IMG/VR virus record: IMGVR_UViG_3300020472_000116
Coordinates: 1 to 30,514 of that record
Origin: a virus
Direction: 5' to 3' (one strand)
Length of the DNA: 30,514 bases
The translations under genes were made by a program, and so were the position numbers. Below the pieces are notes generated by a model. It saw nothing but the letters and a program-made list of their open reading frames with translations. It was not told the DNA's origin and searched no databases. Of the stretch, positions 7,316 to 13,000 are shown in pieces. Position 1 is the stretch's first letter; each line of letters begins with the position of its first letter.

Positions 7316-7569
7316 AATAATTTCTCCTTATCATATGTTGTTGCGTCTTGGGGTTGAAATATAAAACCTAGATTACTAGGCTCATCTTCAATCTCGTACT
7401 CTTTTACGAAATCGAATTCGGTTTGAAGGTTAGGGTAGAATAGCTTTGCTAATCGCATCACATGATCTACCGCTTCCTTCCAATCTTTTACAGGTGTAGC
7501 ATTACTATCCACTGTCACAATAGATGGTTGCTTTTCTATGGATACACCTATCTCATAATACATAGCCAT
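7312..7569 (-). CDS. Hypothetical 85-aa acidic protein
   Basis: I place the start at the ATG of MAMYYEIG (7569), not at an earlier in-frame Met at 7590, because AAGGAGATAGT lies just before it. The 85-aa product is acidic and mostly alpha/beta, with EFDFVKEYEIEDEPSNLGF near the C-terminus. No family is recognised. It overlaps the next gene by 4 bases (ATGA) and follows the 39-aa membrane protein gene by one base. Confidence 0.6.
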   Translation of the reverse strand: MAMYYEIGVSIEKQPSIVTVDSNATPVKDWKEAVDHVMRLAKLFYPNLQTEFDFVKEYEIEDEPSNLGFIFQPQDATTYDKEKLL

Positions 7570-7570
7570 A

Positions 7571-7690
7571 CTATCTCCTTCGCTTTGCAAGCGTGTCTAT
7601 CTTAGCGACAAGCCAACCTGTTATGAAGCATGCATATCCAAATACACATGCCATGAAAAACCACATATAAAATTCTGGTATCTGTTCCAT
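7571..7690 (-). CDS. 39-aa single-span membrane protein
   Basis: ATG at 7690 overlaps the stop of the preceding 48-aa gene (TGATG) and has an AAGGAGAT ribosome site 7 nt upstream. The product MEQIPEFYMWFFMACVFGYA continues into a hydrophobic helix of about 22 residues and ends AKRRR, giving an inside-positive single-span topology. It could be a small membrane effector or antiholin-like protein, but its position far from the holin gives no direct clue. Its final codons provide the ribosome site of the next gene. Confidence 0.55.
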   Translation of the reverse strand: MEQIPEFYMWFFMACVFGYACFITGWLVAKIDTLAKRRR

Positions 7691-7836
7691 CACGCATATC
7701 TCCTTTTGTTTTTGCGTTCCTGTCTGTAGGCATTGCCATGCCTTGTCTTATCTCTGAGGTTAAGCTTCTTCTTCTGCTTGAACTTCTCAAAGTTCTTGAC
7801 TTCGTAATGCGTTACGCTTCGCTTTCGCTCTGTCAT
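7690..7836 (-). CDS. 48-aa very basic hypothetical protein
   Basis: ATG at 7836, preceded by AAGGTAGCT, reads through 48 codons to TGA at 7692-7690, which overlaps the next start. About a third of residues are Lys or Arg (for example KFKQKKKLNLRDKTRHG), which fits an RNA- or ribosome-binding peptide. Its first 50 bases overlap the 3' end of the ArfA-like gene in another frame. No family is recognised. Confidence 0.5.
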   Translation of the reverse strand: MTERKRSVTHYEVKNFEKFKQKKKLNLRDKTRHGNAYRQERKNKRRYA

Positions 7837-7924
7837 AGCTACCTTTTCCTTTCTTAGGTTTAACTACTTGTTTAGGTTTGCGTAGCATCAGCATTGCCTT
7901 TGCTACAGGGTTAATAGGTTTCAT
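7787..7924 (-). CDS. arfA: ArfA-like alternative ribosome-rescue factor
   Basis: The 45-aa product reads NPVAKAMLMLRKP (5-17), then KPKKGKGSYDRAKAKR (22-37), which lines up with E. coli ArfA around its conserved KKGKGSYxRK core and the preceding hydrophobic helix. ArfA occupies the empty mRNA channel of ribosomes stalled on messages without a stop codon and recruits RF2 to release the chain. A phage copy could keep ribosomes free when host mRNA is being degraded. It starts at an ATGA overlap with the 244-aa gene and overlaps the 48-aa gene by 50 bases. The match is by eye. The E. coli protein is 72 aa but is functional when truncated, so 45 aa is short yet plausible. Confidence 0.68.
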   Translation of the reverse strand: MKPINPVAKAMLMLRKPKQVVKPKKGKGSYDRAKAKRNALRSQEL

Positions 7925-8655
7925 GCTACCCACTTCTTTCCTGTGCCATGTGCAGGTATAAGTATGGACTTGGCATTGATCTTCATGCCACTACATAGCT
8001 TACACTTGTCACATGTTGTACGTCTACCTGCTTCTTCACTTGCAGGACATAGTATCTCCTTGTCTTTTACCATAGAGGTAAGGTGTCCTACCCTAAAGGT
8101 ACGTTCACCTTTTGCCCAAGCTACCTTGGCTTCTTCCACTGTGTCAGCACTACGCATACACACAGTAGGATCGTAGTCAGCACCAACTGTAGTAGCTTGG
8201 TGACTATAGGCTGTGTGTGCTTTAGCATTAGCAATCCATCTCTTGTTCAGGTAGGCAGGTACACAAGCAGGATCGCCATACATACCTAGTCGTACAGTCC
8301 TACCATCCACTAAAGCATTGTAGTTTGTCATGCTTATACGTGGGTATTTACCTGCCTTGTATGCTTTGTACACACCTAGTATACCTAGCAACATGACATA
8401 GCAACCACGTTCATCAGCCGTAGCCCGATCATCTCTGTCGTGTGGCTTGCCACGTAAGTGACAAGTGCCACAGATAGAGTAGTCCTCACCACTCTTGTTG
8501 GCAGAGATAGGATCAATGTCAGTACGTATGTACAGTATCTGCACCATCTTACCTGTCTTGCTATTGTTACTACCTGTTAGGGCTATCGCTACGATAGGCT
8601 TGCCATCAAGTAAGCTATCACCTTCGTACAGTATGTATCCACTTGGCTTAGTCAT
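7921..8655 (-). CDS. Conserved phage protein of unknown function with Cys clusters
   Basis: The 244-aa protein has a GKPIVAIALTGSNNSKTG-type N-terminal segment, SICGTCHLRG near residues 60-70, a VRLGMYGDPACVPAYL block, and a C-terminal LCPASEEAGRRTTCDKCKLC near residues 203-222. Four or more paired cysteines suggest a zinc or metal site. I recognise this overall pattern as recurring in tailed phages, but no function is established that I can name. Its ribosome site (AAAGG) lies directly after one copy of the palindromic repeat. Confidence 0.65.
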   Translation of the reverse strand: MTKPSGYILYEGDSLLDGKPIVAIALTGSNNSKTGKMVQILYIRTDIDPISANKSGEDYSICGTCHLRGKPHDRDDRATADERGCYVMLLGILGVYKAYKAGKYPRISMTNYNALVDGRTVRLGMYGDPACVPAYLNKRWIANAKAHTAYSHQATTVGADYDPTVCMRSADTVEEAKVAWAKGERTFRVGHLTSMVKDKEILCPASEEAGRRTTCDKCKLCSGMKINAKSILIPAHGTGKKWVA

Positions 8656-8672
8656 CTCAATACCTTTCAGTT

Positions 8673-8699
8673 AAATTGTCCAACGTTGGACTTGTTTCA
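8673..8699. repeat. Palindromic repeat, copy 2 (27-base extended form)
   Basis: A 27-base sequence identical to 8943-8969 with the palindromic core at 8678-8691. It begins 18 bases upstream of the ATG of the 244-aa gene and overlaps the TGA of the 76-aa gene. After that TGA the frame continues as NKSNVGQFN and then stops. Confidence 0.9.
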
Positions 8700-8927
8700 A
8701 TCTAGGTCTAAGACCCATTCGCCATTCCTAAACCACGCTAGGTATTCGTAGGAAACCATATGCCCCTTGACCCATTCGCCTACAGCACCTTCCTCGACCC
8801 ACTCTTTAACTTTAATTGTGGGTACACCATCTAAGCTTACTACCTCTACAACTTCGCACTCTATATGCCCATAGTCTGTGCCGTAGCCTGAGTTGATCTT
8901 GTGACATGTTACCTTCATACCTTGCAT
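8697..8927 (-). CDS. Hypothetical 76-aa acidic protein
   Basis: The small protein has alternating beta-type segments (HIECEVVEVV, PTIKVKEWVEEG, EYLAWFRNGEWVLDLD), suggesting a small beta barrel such as an SH3 or Tudor-like fold. AAAAGGAT precedes the ATG at 8927 at good spacing; an internal ATG at residue 4 is less well placed. It is preceded by one palindromic repeat copy and followed by another. Function is unknown. Confidence 0.6.
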   Translation of the reverse strand: MQGMKVTCHKINSGYGTDYGHIECEVVEVVSLDGVPTIKVKEWVEEGAVGEWVKGHMVSYEYLAWFRNGEWVLDLD

Positions 8928-8942
8928 GATTTTATCCTTTTC

Positions 8943-8969
8943 AAATTGTCCAACGTTGGACTTGTTTCA
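8943..8969. repeat. Palindromic repeat, copy 3 (27-base extended form)
   Basis: Identical to 8673-8699, core at 8948-8961, starting 16 bases upstream of the 76-aa gene ATG and immediately before its AAAGG ribosome site. Same orientation as the other three copies. Confidence 0.9.
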
Positions 8970-8989
8970 GTTAAGTTATATTATATTAG

Positions 8990-9028
8990 TTATATAACAC
9001 TTTCATATACATTTCAAGTGTTATATAA
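8990..9028. repeat. 13-base inverted repeat in intergenic region
   Basis: TTATATAACACTT (8990-9002) is perfectly complementary to AAGTGTTATATAA (9016-9028) across a 13-base spacer. It lies directly downstream of a predicted minus-strand promoter, so it could be an operator or a 5' leader hairpin. It lacks a clear U-tract for a terminator. Confidence 0.7.
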
Positions 9029-9035
9029 ATAATAT

Positions 9036-9064
9036 ATTATAAAGGCAGTTTATAGAGTTGCCTA
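9036..9064 (-). promoter_or_regulatory. Candidate sigma70 promoter for the 76-aa gene operon
   Basis: On the minus strand TAGGCA (9064-9059), a 17-base spacer and a perfect TATAAT (9041-9036). The -35 matches four of six consensus bases. Transcription would start near 9029, at the edge of the 13-base inverted repeat. Confidence 0.4.
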
Positions 9065-9075
9065 GCTCTGCTAGT

Positions 9076-9103
9076 GAAAAGTTACCTAGAAAGGTAACTC
9101 TTC
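9076..9103 (-). terminator. Weak intrinsic terminator at end of 203-aa gene
   Basis: On the minus strand GAAGAGTTACC pairs with GGTAACTTTTC (11 positions, one G-U) around a TTTCTA loop, with the 3' arm ending in TTTTC. The stop codon of the 203-aa gene lies in the loop. Stem GC is low, so termination may be partial. Confidence 0.45.
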
Positions 9104-9697
9104 GCTTGTGTTGGCTACCTTTTGAGTAGCTTGAAAGTCAGTAACAGGATCGTCAGCTTCATCCATAAGTAGCTCTGCTACTTCCAGTATGCTGATGTTA
9201 TGGACTTGTGTCCATAGCTTGACTGCTTGTACCAAGCTCTGCTTGCTTGTGCCTAGACTGATACTATCAGTACGAACCTCTGCTTTCGGTTTAGCTTCGC
9301 TAATGGTAGCTTCGCTATCACCTTCGGTGGTTTGTCCAACGTTGGACTTAGCTTCACCTTTGGTGGCTTGCTTCATAGCCCTCTGTAAAGCCGTAAGGCT
9401 TGTGAAACCTTTCTTGGATTTAGAGATGAAATCTCTAGCTACCTCTTCGTTTTCAACGAACCACAAAGCTTCGCTTCGTCTTTGCTTTGGGATATCCTTG
9501 ATACCAACTCTAAAGAGTTGAGCAGAGGATATACGACCATTGGTGCTTTCAGCCTTGAGTTGCTTCAGCAACTTGCCTAACCGAGTGTCAAAGCCTTTGG
9601 CTTGAGTGCTAGACTTAACACAGTTAAGTGCCTTGTAGATTGAGTTTAAGGCTTTGCCTTCTTTGACGAGGTCAGCGATGTTTGCATAATTTCCCAT
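9086..9697 (-). CDS. Hypothetical 203-aa protein, first gene of the leftward arm
   Basis: The product has a helical, basic N-terminal domain (residues 1-115), a Ser/Thr/Glu/Ala-rich linker (116-150) containing KSNVGQ, and a C-terminal acidic region. No family is recognised. Being the first leftward gene from the control region, behind a good promoter, it is likely early. The linker DNA holds palindrome copy 4 flanked by near-identical 12-base repeats, which suggests repeat insertion into a permissive linker. The ribosome site is AAAGGAAAA before ATG 9697. Confidence 0.6.
   Translation of the reverse strand: MGNYANIADLVKEGKALNSIYKALNCVKSSTQAKGFDTRLGKLLKQLKAESTNGRISSAQLFRVGIKDIPKQRRSEALWFVENEEVARDFISKSKKGFTSLTALQRAMKQATKGEAKSNVGQTTEGDSEATISEAKPKAEVRTDSISLGTSKQSLVQAVKLWTQVHNISILEVAELLMDEADDPVTDFQATQKVANTSEELPF
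9319..9366. repeat. Palindromic repeat, copy 4, flanked by near-direct repeats
   Basis: The 14-base palindrome (9334-9347) lies between CACCTTCGGTGG (9319-9330) and CACCTTTGGTGG (9355-9366), which differ by one base and are each partly self-complementary. The whole block is in frame inside the linker of the 203-aa protein. Confidence 0.8.
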
Positions 9698-9742
9698 TTC
9701 GGTTTTCCTTTGTTTGTTTTGGTTTTGTTTTTATAAGAGAAC

Positions 9743-9774
9743 AATATATCTCTCACAAAGAAGTGAGATATATT
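9743..9774. repeat. Hairpin in leader of the leftward transcript
   Basis: AATATATCTCTCAC (9743-9756) and GTGAGATATATT (9763-9774) form a 12-pair stem with a two-base bulge and a 6-base loop. On the minus strand it would lie in the 5' leader between the predicted promoter and the 203-aa gene. Confidence 0.6.
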
Positions 9775-9785
9775 TTCTCGTTAAA

Positions 9786-9814
9786 AACATAAACCAATAC
9801 AACCTAGCTGTCAA
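9786..9814 (-). promoter_or_regulatory. Leftward sigma70-like promoter
   Basis: On the minus strand a perfect -35 TTGACA (9814-9809), a 17-base spacer and TATGTT (9791-9786, four of six consensus). It points at the 203-aa gene and fits the main leftward early promoter. Confidence 0.5.
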
Positions 9815-9836
9815 GTCAGTGGGGGGATATGTACCA

Positions 9837-9854
9837 CACTAACTAAAGTTAGTG
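9837..9854. repeat. Inverted repeat, operator-like
   Basis: CACTAAC-TAAA-GTTAGTG is a perfect 7-base inverted repeat 23 bases upstream of the leftward -35 element. A second operator-like site, TTAATCT-TT-AGATTAA, lies at 9914-9929. Both look like dimer binding sites; neither has a U-tract. Confidence 0.5.
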
Positions 9855-10063
9855 ATAGGTGTATTTTTGGGGTATTTGTGGCAGATTTATCTGTCAACTG
9901 ATGTGATAACAGTTTAATCTTTAGATTAAGTGCCTTATTTTGTTGGGTTTTGTCAGCCTTGTGTGGATGGATGACGCATGCTTGTGTTCACATTTGCGTG
10001 GCTAGGCTACCTAGGCATGTATCTGTGTGCATACAGGGGTGTAGGCAAGGGCCAGTGCGCCCC

Positions 10064-10093
10064 CATACGTATACGTATACACATATATACACA
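10064..10093. repeat. 30-base alternating pyrimidine-purine tract
   Basis: From C10064 to A10093 every base alternates pyrimidine and purine, mostly TA, CG and CA steps, including ATACGTATACGTATAC. Such tracts melt or adopt left-handed DNA easily under supercoiling and are found at some origins and promoters. Confidence 0.75.
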
Positions 10094-10168
10094 GATCAGG
10101 TAAATCACTTGTTAACCACATTATATGTATCATAAATAACACACATCTAGTATAATCGTACATATATG

Positions 10169-10197
10169 TTGACTACCCTATTGTTATGTGGTATAAT
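10169..10197 (+). promoter_or_regulatory. Rightward sigma70 promoter
   Basis: TTGACT (10169-10174), exactly 17 bases, then perfect TATAAT (10192-10197). This is the best promoter match in the window. It would start transcription near 10204, just before three GAAC tetranucleotides (10206-10217), and drive the rightward genes from 10346. Confidence 0.65.
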
Positions 10198-10219
10198 TAT
10201 ATATAGAACGAACGAACGG

Positions 10220-10299
10220 CACAGTTTAACTGTCTACACTTTAACTATATATTACCTAAAATATAATTAACACTTTAAATGATAAACACTTAAACTGTG
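10220..10299. promoter_or_regulatory. Operator-like repeat cluster downstream of the rightward promoter
   Basis: ACAGTTTAACTGT (10221-10233) is a 6-1-6 palindrome. The 10-mer CACAGTTTAA at 10220-10229 recurs inverted at 10290-10299. CACTTTAA appears at 10237 and 10271. Together they suggest cooperative binding of a regulator in the leader of the rightward transcript; the regulator is not identified. Confidence 0.45.
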
Positions 10300-10345
10300 T
10301 ATCAGATAGTATTGATATCCGTATTAATTTAAAAATGTATTGACA

Positions 10346-10552
10346 ATGGCTAAAAAATCAGTAAAACTATATACAGACAATGTTATTGAAGAGTTTTATA
10401 AAGCTATAGCTAATAACAGTCTGCATAAACTCCACATACCGCATAGTGATGTATTCTACGTACGAAAGGCTGTAGAGGCACACTATGGCAGGTCTTTTTC
10501 ACTTAAAGAAGTGGAAGAAGCAATGATCGCTGAAGGGTGGTCGGGTAATTAA
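10346..10552 (+). CDS. Hypothetical 68-aa protein, first rightward gene
   Basis: I choose ATG 10346 (MAKKSVKLYT); an upstream in-frame TTG at 10340 is less likely. No good Shine-Dalgarno is visible. The product is helical: a Lys-rich start, then YKAIANNSLHKL, FYVRKAVEAHYG and LKEVEEAMIAEGW, which could be a small DNA- or protein-binding three-helix domain. As the first gene after the strongest promoter it may be regulatory, but no HTH family is recognised. Confidence 0.55.
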   Translation: MAKKSVKLYTDNVIEEFYKAIANNSLHKLHIPHSDVFYVRKAVEAHYGRSFSLKEVEEAMIAEGWSGN

Positions 10553-10572
10553 AGTAAAAGGAAACTTTAAAT

Positions 10573-11457
10573 ATGGCAAGAGATTACAGTACTAATAGAT
10601 ATAAAGATAAGATTAAGAAGATACAACAGCAAAAAAGAACCGCTGCAGATAAAAGAAAATCCGTAGCTGACCTTAAACGAGAAGTAAAAGCAAATAAAAA
10701 GATTACTGCTAATAATAAAAAGAATAAAGCTAACGAAGCTTTTGGTAAAAGAGTACAAGCTATATTGGATGCATTCGTACCCAAGCAAAAAGATCCTGCC
10801 AAAACCTTAACAAATGCACAACGTGCGTCTATGGCTCGTATTGGTAGTGTAACAGGTACAGCTAGACGTAAGAAGTTATCGAAGCTTGCTGAAACACGTG
10901 CAATGGCAGAAGCCAGAGTTGGTGGCGGCAAGTATAAAGGAAAAAGGCCACCTCAAGGTGGAAGTGGAGGACCAACGGCAACCACGCCGCGTTATGATGG
11001 GTACATATTAGGTGGTAGTAAACCTAGAAGAAGACCACCTCAAGGTGGAAGTGGAGGACCTCTACCAAAGAGTAAACCTGCTAAGACTTTAACTGAAGCA
11101 CAGAAGAAAGCTATACGAGATACAAAGCAAGTAACAGTTAAGAGTGGAGATACCCTAACCTCTATAGCAAAAAGTAAAGGCACAACGGTAGCTAATCTTA
11201 AAAAGATTAATCCTCAAATTAAAGATTTTGATAAGATTAAACCCGGACAGAAGATTAGATTTGGTGGATCAGATGCTCCTACAAAAAGAATAAGCGAAGT
11301 ATCAAAGTCTCCTACAAGGCCACGTACCATAGCCCAAGCACAGAAGATGGGCAAGAAGTACTTCTATGATAAAAACGGCAAGCGTAAGGCAGCCGTAACG
11401 GCAGAGCAGCTAAAGAAGTCAGGTCTAACCCTGTCTCAATGGCTTAAAAAGAAATAG
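10573..11457 (+). CDS. LysM-domain protein with Lys-rich N-terminal region
   Basis: The 294-aa protein begins with a strongly basic helical region (residues 1-115). A linker then carries two copies of RPPQGGSGGP (125-134 and 154-163). A LysM domain follows at about 186-230 (VTVKSGDTLTSIAKSKGTTV ... KIKPGQKIRFG), which binds GlcNAc in peptidoglycan. The C-terminus has YFYDKNGKRKAAVTAEQLKK, a small motif seen in other phage proteins. No enzymatic domain is visible. It may be a virion protein that contacts peptidoglycan during infection, or a packaged basic protein. An AAAGGAAAC ribosome site precedes the ATG. Confidence 0.7.
   Translation: MARDYSTNRYKDKIKKIQQQKRTAADKRKSVADLKREVKANKKITANNKKNKANEAFGKRVQAILDAFVPKQKDPAKTLTNAQRASMARIGSVTGTARRKKLSKLAETRAMAEARVGGGKYKGKRPPQGGSGGPTATTPRYDGYILGGSKPRRRPPQGGSGGPLPKSKPAKTLTEAQKKAIRDTKQVTVKSGDTLTSIAKSKGTTVANLKKINPQIKDFDKIKPGQKIRFGGSDAPTKRISEVSKSPTRPRTIAQAQKMGKKYFYDKNGKRKAAVTAEQLKKSGLTLSQWLKKK
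10948..11060 (+). repeat. Pair of 26-base direct repeats within the LysM gene
   Basis: A 26-base sequence at 10948-10973 recurs exactly at 11035-11060, 87 bases apart and in frame, encoding PPQGGSGGP each time. Each copy starts with the inverted repeat CCACCT-CA-AGGTGG. Confidence 0.85.
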
Positions 11458-11468
11458 GGAGATAGATT

Positions 11469-12125
11469 ATGGTAGCAATAAAAACATTAGATGGTAGAAG
11501 AAGCCCCAATTCCTCTAAACCCGGTGGTAGTACAGGCCCTAGAGGGGGTACAGGAAAACGTAATAGTCCATCGAATATATTATTAAAGTTAATGGAAAAG
11601 CATCCTAGAATTTTAAAATTAATAAGTTCTATAAAAAAGAAGAAACCAAAGACAATGAAAGCTGCAAAAGGTGGTATGACCAAAAAGCAGTTTGATGGTA
11701 TGTCAACAGCACAGATGGATAAACTATCTAATGCCGAAATAATGGAACTTCTTATAAAGTTTTATCCTGATATTGGTAAAAGTACTGACCAAGAATATTT
11801 TAAAATGGGCGAGGGTGGTTATAGAAAAAAAGGTGGTGTTATAAAGCCTATTAAAGCGGCAACAGGCGGCAAGATGGGAATAAAAGATCCTTTACTTAAT
11901 TTAAGTAAGGATCAATGGTTAAAGATATCACCAAGTCAGTTAAATAAAATACCAGATTGGAAAATTCAAGAATACTTAGATAAGTATGAAGGTATAGGAT
12001 CACAGAGTAAAAAGTCTAAACCTAAAAAACCAAAAAGTAAGCTGACAGCTAATCGAGGCGGCATGATGGACATGCGCAAGGCAGGTATGTTCTATGGCGG
12101 TGGTATGACTAAAAAGAAAAAATAG
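11469..12125 (+). CDS. Lys/Gly-rich 218-aa hypothetical protein with GGMTKK motifs
   Basis: The protein alternates basic low-complexity segments with two short helical modules of similar layout: FDGMSTAQMDKLSNAEIMEL (74-93) and LSKDQWLKISPSQLNKIPDW (around 150), each a chain of short xMSxxQ/LxxxPxxxxL steps. KGGMTKK occurs at 67-73 and GGGMTKKKK at the very C-terminus; KKGGVIK and RGGMMD are related. The basic composition suggests nucleic acid or capsid interior binding. A strong AGGGAGATAGATT site precedes the ATG. Function is not recognised. Confidence 0.6.
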   Translation: MVAIKTLDGRRSPNSSKPGGSTGPRGGTGKRNSPSNILLKLMEKHPRILKLISSIKKKKPKTMKAAKGGMTKKQFDGMSTAQMDKLSNAEIMELLIKFYPDIGKSTDQEYFKMGEGGYRKKGGVIKPIKAATGGKMGIKDPLLNLSKDQWLKISPSQLNKIPDWKIQEYLDKYEGIGSQSKKSKPKKPKSKLTANRGGMMDMRKAGMFYGGGMTKKKK

Positions 12126-12128
12126 TCT

Positions 12129-12476
12129 ATGACTAAAGACTTCAGATACGCATCAGCTAAAAAAGATTTGACAACAAATAGTGCCACTGTAGTATATACA
12201 TGTCCTAATAAAAGGACAGCCGTAGTGGACTCTATTTTAGTATCTGAAGACTCTGGCAATGCCGATACAGTAACCTTAACCATAACAGATACAGCAGACA
12301 CACCTGCTACATTTAGCTTATATAAAACAAAAGCTGTTGGTGCTAACGGTACAGTAGAACTGTTAACACACAATAGTATATATATGACTGCAGGTGAAAT
12401 ACTAAAAGCAACAGCTGCGACAGCTAATAGGTTACATATTATAATATCTGTACGAGAAGTACTGTACCAACAGTAG
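12129..12476 (+). CDS. Small beta-rich virion-type protein
   Basis: The 115-aa product is Thr/Val/Ala-rich with regular beta strands: TVVYTCPNKRTAVVDSILVS, TVTLTITDT, TVELLTHNSIYMTAGEIL and a final LHIIISVREV. The order of a gain-of-contact start, a VDSILVS strand, a middle Thr-rich pair and a last strand resembles the 119-aa protein at 29127-29486, suggesting a shared beta-sandwich fold. A head or tail decoration role is likely; direct evidence is lacking. Confidence 0.55.
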   Translation: MTKDFRYASAKKDLTTNSATVVYTCPNKRTAVVDSILVSEDSGNADTVTLTITDTADTPATFSLYKTKAVGANGTVELLTHNSIYMTAGEILKATAATANRLHIIISVREVLYQQ

Positions 12477-12484
12477 GAGTATAC

Positions 12485-12727
12485 ATGATAACACCAGAAA
12501 GACTAGACTCATGGCGTATCGTACCCAGAGCATTGATCCTGTCGTACATGGTTGTGTTCTATCAGACCTGCAGTTGGTTTATGAATCTATCTGACCCAAA
12601 CAACGCACAGGCAGGATTCGTGTCTGTCGTTGTGGGGGCAGGTGCAGCTTGGTTTGGACTATACGTGAATGGTGGGAAGTCAAGAGTTGAAGTATCATCT
12701 AAAGTAGAGCAAAGGGAGAATATATAG
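12485..12727 (+). CDS. Two-span membrane protein, 80 aa
   Basis: The product has two hydrophobic helices (about residues 13-32, RALILSYMVVFYQTCSWF; and 43-64, AGFVSVVVGAGAAWFGLYV) and a charged C-terminal tail. TAGGAGTATAC precedes the ATG. Two-span phage membrane proteins in late regions are often holin or antiholin candidates, but a better holin candidate lies at 14639. The gene end overlaps the GTG of the next gene (TAGTG). Confidence 0.6.
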   Translation: MITPERLDSWRIVPRALILSYMVVFYQTCSWFMNLSDPNNAQAGFVSVVVGAGAAWFGLYVNGGKSRVEVSSKVEQRENI

Positions 12728-12999
12728 TGGATAGTAAAAAATTTAATTCGCTTGTAAGAAGTATGACTAAAACAGAAACACAAAAATTACTTGATCTGTT
12801 ATACAGAAGAAAATACGATAAAGATGGTAATTTAATTAAACCTAAGATGCCTAAACCCGGACCGTATAAGCCACCTAAAAATGGAGGCCCTAAATTTAAA
12901 AAAATGCCTTGGAAACCAAAGTACGACAAAGATGGTAACTTAATTAAACCGGGAAAACGTTTAATGAATAAAGGTGGTTTAAATAAAAGGAGAAAATAA
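12727..12999 (+). CDS. Basic 90-aa protein with duplicated KYDKDGNLIKP
   Basis: It starts at GTG 12727, overlapping the preceding TAG by one base. After an N-terminal helix (residues 1-25) the remainder is low-complexity and Pro/Lys-rich. KYDKDGNLIKP occurs twice (about residues 29-39 and 67-77), and the DKDGN loop is reminiscent of calcium-binding EF-hand loops. It ends MNKGGLNKRRK, a member of the KGG tail motif group. The duplicated segment, with a Pro-Lys spacer between copies, points to internal tandem duplication. Function unknown. Confidence 0.55.
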   Translation: MDSKKFNSLVRSMTKTETQKLLDLLYRRKYDKDGNLIKPKMPKPGPYKPPKNGGPKFKKMPWKPKYDKDGNLIKPGKRLMNKGGLNKRRK

Positions 13000-13000
13000 T

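Larger units (their letters stand above)
9698..10345. other. Divergent intergenic control region without a convincing gene
   Basis: About 650 bases separate the leftward and rightward arms. The region is mostly very AT-rich, with a GC-richer block at about 9950-10065 that includes CTAGG-CTA-CCTAG (10002-10014). It holds divergent promoters, three hairpins or inverted repeats near 9743-9929, an alternating tract and an operator-like repeat set, listed separately. It could also hold the replication origin or attP; no tRNA-like sequence was noticed. Confidence 0.7.

Noticed and set aside
7602-7790. 62-codon minus-strand frame overlapping two mini-genes
   Set aside because: The two alternative frames (39 and 48 aa) have good ribosome sites and stop/start overlaps; this one has neither.
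9950-10135. 61-codon plus-strand frame in the control region
   Set aside because: No ribosome site, Cys/His-rich low-complexity product and it runs through the alternating tract, so it is most likely a chance frame.
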